61,723 nucleotides of DNA from Bradyrhizobiaceae bacterium (lineage in GTDB: Bacteria; Pseudomonadota; Alphaproteobacteria; Rhizobiales; Xanthobacteraceae), in contig RXJJ01000001.1 of the NCBI GenBank assembly GCA_003963145.1, forward strand, positions 132,363 through 194,085, read 5' to 3'. The position numbers were made by a program, and so were the translations under genes. Shown one piece after another: positions 58,771 to 61,723 of this stretch. Below the pieces are notes generated by a model that saw nothing but the letters and a program-made list of their open reading frames with translations, was not told the origin of the DNA and made no database searches. How positions within the stretch are numbered: the first letter of the stretch is position 1; each line of letters starts with the position of its first letter.

Positions 58771-59532
58771 ATGCCGACCTCCAACGTGTCCACCAATATG
58801 CCGCGCCGCACGCTGCTTCTGACCGGAGCAAGCCGCGGCATCGGCCACGCGACGGTGATCCGTTTCTCCAGCGCAGGCTGGCGTGTCATCACCTGCTCAC
58901 GGCATCCCTTCCCCGAGCAATGCCCGTGGGACGCGGGGCCCGAGGATCACATTCAGGTCGATCTGTCCGACATCGCCGACACCGAGCGCGCCATCGGAGA
59001 CATCCGCTCGCGGCTTGAGAACGGTGAACTGCACGCGCTGGTCAACAATGCGGCCATCTCGCCCAAGGCCGAAGGCGGCGCGCGTCTCGGCACGATCGAG
59101 ACCGATTTCGACACATGGGCGAAGGTTTTTCGCGTGAATTTCATGGCGCCGGTCATGCTGGCGCGTGGCCTCGTCAACGAACTGAAAGCCGCGAAAGGCT
59201 CGGTGGTCAACGTCACCTCGATTGCCGGCTCGCGCGTGCATCCGTTCGCGGGATCGGCCTACGCGACATCGAAAGCGGCGCTCGCGGCCCTGACGCGGGA
59301 GATGGCGCATGATTTCGGGCGCATCGGCGTGCGGGTCAATGCGATCGCGCCGGGCGAAATCAATACGTCGATCCTGTCGCCTGGCACCGACAAGATCGTC
59401 GAGGAGCAGATCCCGATGCAGCGTCTTGGCCAGCCCGACGAGGTGGCGAAAATCATTTACGTGCTGTGCACCGAAACATCGTCCTACGTGAACGGCGCGG
59501 AAATCCATATCAACGGCGGCCAGCATGTCTGA
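58771..59532 (+). CDS. Short-chain dehydrogenase/reductase
   Basis: 253 residues. L-L-L-T-G-A-S-R-G-I-G-H-A (cofactor loop near 16-28), N-N-A-A near 92, S-I-A-G-S and Y-A-T-S-K (catalytic Y-x3-K near 165), and the C-terminal V-N-G-A-E-I-H-I-N-G-G-Q. The catalytic set is complete. It is NAD(P)-dependent, substrate unknown. It follows pdxH by 42 bp. The start could also be the ATG at 58798. Confidence 0.87.
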   Translation: MPTSNVSTNMPRRTLLLTGASRGIGHATVIRFSSAGWRVITCSRHPFPEQCPWDAGPEDHIQVDLSDIADTERAIGDIRSRLENGELHALVNNAAISPKAEGGARLGTIETDFDTWAKVFRVNFMAPVMLARGLVNELKAAKGSVVNVTSIAGSRVHPFAGSAYATSKAALAALTREMAHDFGRIGVRVNAIAPGEINTSILSPGTDKIVEEQIPMQRLGQPDEVAKIIYVLCTETSSYVNGAEIHINGGQHV

Positions 59533-59607
59533 TAGGATCATGGCGCCATAGGCCGGATCGCAGGAACTTCAGACACAGCGGCGGGTTCTTGGTGAAGCGA
59601 GGTGTCC

Positions 59608-61723
59608 GTGGCCAACAAGCTTCTTTCGCTTTACCGAACCAAACGCGATTTTTCCAAGACCGCCGAGCCGAGCGGCACCGCGAAAGTCGCGGCCGCCAAA
59701 CAGCGCCGTTTTGTCATTCAGAAACACGATGCGACGCGCCTGCATTACGATCTGCGGCTTGAGTTCGACGGCGTTTTCAAATCGTGGGCGGTGACACGCG
59801 GGCCATCGCTCGATCCTGCGGACAAACGCCTCGCGGTCGAGGTCGAGGACCACCCGCTCGATTATGGAGACTTCGAGGGCACGATCCCCAAGGGGCAATA
59901 TGGCGGCGGCACAGTGATGCTGTGGGATCGCGGCACATGGACATCGGATGATCCCGAACGCGGCCTTAAAAAGGGCGACCTGAAATTCACGCTTCAGGGC
60001 AATAAAATGCATGGCGAATGGGTCCTGGTGCGGATGCGCGGCGACCGCTACGGCGGCAAACGCACCAACTGGCTGCTGATCAAGCACCGCGACGACGACG
60101 CGAAAGAAGGAAAAGCCAATACGCTTCTGGACGAAGACAGGTCCGTCGCTTCAGGCCGCACCATGGAGCAAATCGCACAGGGCAAGGGACGCGGACCGAC
60201 GCCCTTCATGACTCGTGGCAGCGCCCGCGCCAAGGACAGCGCAAAGGCGAACCGGGTGTGGAATTCCAACAAGGGCGAAGCGGCGGAGAAGCGAGCCCCA
60301 CTGCGCAAGACCGGACCGGTCAAAACCAAGCGCGTGGCACGCCGCATCTCACCTGCGCGCAAGGCGACGGATCTTCCCGATTTCATCGAACCCGAGCTCT
60401 GCAAATCCGTCGCGCGTCCGCCGAGCGGCGAGGAATGGGTTCACGAAATCAAGTTCGACGGCTACCGCGTTCAGATGCGGATCGAGAACGGCGAAGCCGT
60501 CCTGCGGACCCGCAAGGGCCTCGACTGGACCGCGAAATTCCCGGCGATCGCCAAAGCGGCGGGCAAATTGCCAGACAGCATTATCGACGGCGAGATCGTC
60601 GCGCTCGACCATAACGGCCATCCGAGTTTCGCTTCGCTGCAGGCCGCGCTGTCTGACGGCAAGACGAATGAACTGATCTTCTTCGCCTTCGATCTGCTGT
60701 TCGAGAAGAATGAGGACCTGCGCCGCCTGCCGCTTTCGGAGCGCAAGGAGCGGCTGAAAAAACTGCTCGGCGGCAAGAGCGACAAAGGCGTGATCCGCTA
60801 CGTCGAACACTTCGAGACCGGCGGCGACGCAATCCTGAAATCGGCCTGCCGGTTGTCGCTGGAAGGAATCGTCTCCAAGCGCCTCGCTGCGCCCTATCGC
60901 TCGGGACGCAGCGGAAGCTGGACCAAGGCGAAGTGCCGGGCCGGGCATGAAGTGGTGATCGGCGGCTGGAAAACCACCGGCGGCAAATTCCGTTCGCTGA
61001 TGGTCGGCGTACCGCGCGGTGATCACCTCGCCTATGTCGGCATCGTCGGCACCGGCTATGGCCAGTCGGTGGTGAAGCAAATCATGCCCGCGCTCAAGGC
61101 CGCGTCCTCGAACACCAACCCGTTCGGCGGCGCGAATGCACCCAAGAAGACATCCGACGTCCACTGGCTGAAACCCGAGCTTGTCGCCGAAATCGAATTC
61201 GCCGGATGGACCGGCGACAACATGGTGCGGCAGGCCGCATTCAAGGGCCTGCGGCAGGACAAGGCGGCGAAGGACGTCGTGGTCGATGAACCGAGCGCCG
61301 CAGAGAGCACCGAGCAACCGGATGCCAAGGCGACCAGACCGCGGCGCAAGGCGGCCAAAAAAACGGCGGTGAAAACAGCCGCGGCGGCCAACTCAACCGT
61401 GCTTGGCGTTGCGATCTCAAAACCCGACAAGGCGCTGTGGCCCGACGACGGCAACGGAGAGCCCGTCACCAAGCTCGACCTCGCGCACTATTTCGAGAGT
61501 GTCGGCGAATGGATGATGCCGCATATCAAGGGGCGGCCGTGTTCGATCATCCGCGCGCCGGATGGAATCCACGGCGAAAAATTCTTCCAGCGCCACGCCT
61601 CCGCAGGCATGTCGAACCTGATCGAACAGGTCACGGTGTCGGGCGACCGCAAACCCTATGTGCAGATCGACCGGATCGAGGGGTTGATCGCAGCGGCCCA
61701 GATCGGCGGACTTGAACTGCATC
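59608..61723 (+). CDS. ligD: ATP-dependent DNA ligase D, 3'-truncated by the window
   Basis: At least 705 residues, open at the window end. The first domain (about 35-160) is the 3'-phosphoesterase with [13 protein letters not shown] and P-K-G-Q-Y-G-G-G. The ligase domain (about 260-530) has the catalytic lysine at 282 in [22 protein letters not shown] and G-I-V-S-K-R. After a Lys/Ala-rich linker the polymerase/primase domain begins near 595 (L-W-P-D-D-G and [10 protein letters not shown]) and is cut off. LigD works with Ku in non-homologous end joining. The start is GTG 59608 (or 59602). No ku gene is visible in the window. Confidence 0.93.
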   Translation, partial: MANKLLSLYRTKRDFSKTAEPSGTAKVAAAKQRRFVIQKHDATRLHYDLRLEFDGVFKSWAVTRGPSLDPADKRLAVEVEDHPLDYGDFEGTIPKGQYGGGTVMLWDRGTWTSDDPERGLKKGDLKFTLQGNKMHGEWVLVRMRGDRYGGKRTNWLLIKHRDDDAKEGKANTLLDEDRSVASGRTMEQIAQGKGRGPTPFMTRGSARAKDSAKANRVWNSNKGEAAEKRAPLRKTGPVKTKRVARRISPARKATDLPDFIEPELCKSVARPPSGEEWVHEIKFDGYRVQMRIENGEAVLRTRKGLDWTAKFPAIAKAAGKLPDSIIDGEIVALDHNGHPSFASLQAALSDGKTNELIFFAFDLLFEKNEDLRRLPLSERKERLKKLLGGKSDKGVIRYVEHFETGGDAILKSACRLSLEGIVSKRLAAPYRSGRSGSWTKAKCRAGHEVVIGGWKTTGGKFRSLMVGVPRGDHLAYVGIVGTGYGQSVVKQIMPALKAASSNTNPFGGANAPKKTSDVHWLKPELVAEIEFAGWTGDNMVRQAAFKGLRQDKAAKDVVVDEPSAAESTEQPDAKATRPRRKAAKKTAVKTAAAANSTVLGVAISKPDKALWPDDGNGEPVTKLDLAHYFESVGEWMMPHIKGRPCSIIRAPDGIHGEKFFQRHASAGMSNLIEQVTVSGDRKPYVQIDRIEGLIAAAQIGGLELH

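Noticed and set aside
1-61723. CRISPR arrays, rRNA genes, IS elements, prophage genes
   Set aside because: No regularly spaced direct repeats, no rRNA-like sequence, and no transposase, integrase or phage structural protein was recognised anywhere in the window.

Overview
The window looks like chromosomal DNA of an alphaproteobacterium of the Bradyrhizobium/Afipia/Rhodopseudomonas group (Nitrobacteraceae). The evidence is the high-GC housekeeping half, the gene neighbourhoods (enoyl-CoA hydratase - HDAC-like - xseB - dxs - deoxyribosyltransferase - tlyA - rumA-like; fabI - phosphatase - aroC), three copies of a palindromic 'GTCATTGCGAG...CTCGCAATGAC' repeat and DNA ligase D. No IS element, rRNA, CRISPR array or replication origin was seen.

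Region 1 (1-28.4 kb) is a catabolic block read almost entirely from the minus strand. It starts with the N-terminus of an AMP-forming acyl-CoA synthetase and a divergent XRE-cupin regulator. Next is a tight operon for an acetone/acetophenone-carboxylase-like enzyme: a zinc-type gamma subunit, HyuA, HyuB, a URO-D-like protein, a second HyuA and an M20 amidohydrolase. A second unit encodes a Rieske oxygenase, its VanB-like reductase, two VOC proteins, a LysR regulator and an alpha/beta hydrolase. Two complete NitT/TauT-type ABC importers, an SDR, two FAD oxidoreductases, two GntR/FCD regulators and an epoxide-hydrolase-like protein follow. My reading is uptake of an organic substrate, oxygenation or oxidation to a ketone, ATP-dependent carboxylation, CoA activation and hydrolysis. 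The substrate cannot be read from sequence. A 26-bp element (22/26 identical) lies upstream of both the CoA-ligase gene and the carboxylase operon and is the best candidate operator linking them.

Region 2 (28.4-30 kb) is a junction: an AT-rich gene of unknown function with one membrane segment, then tRNA-Gln(TTG). It separates the catabolic block from the core-like half.

Region 3 (30-53.4 kb) is mostly core and signalling: acyl-CoA dehydrogenase, ring-cleavage-type VOC protein, enoyl-CoA hydratase, HDAC-like deacetylase, XseB, Dxs, rRNA methyltransferases, a secreted VWA protein, a chemotaxis receptor, a CLC channel with CBS domains, a diguanylate cyclase, AroC, FabI, an ECF sigma/anti-sigma pair, a PRC-barrel protein and a predicted outer-membrane protein.

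Region 4 (53.4-55.6 kb) is an AT-rich two-gene insert: a Panacea/SocA-like (DUF4065) antitoxin followed, with a 26-bp overlap, by a protein of unrecognised family that I propose as its toxin. Beside it lies a GC-rich non-coding stretch with a long inverted repeat. Region 5 (55.6 kb to end) returns to core genes: a cold-shock protein, a DnaJ-family co-chaperone, a surface lipoprotein, PdxH, an SDR and DNA ligase D, which runs off the window.
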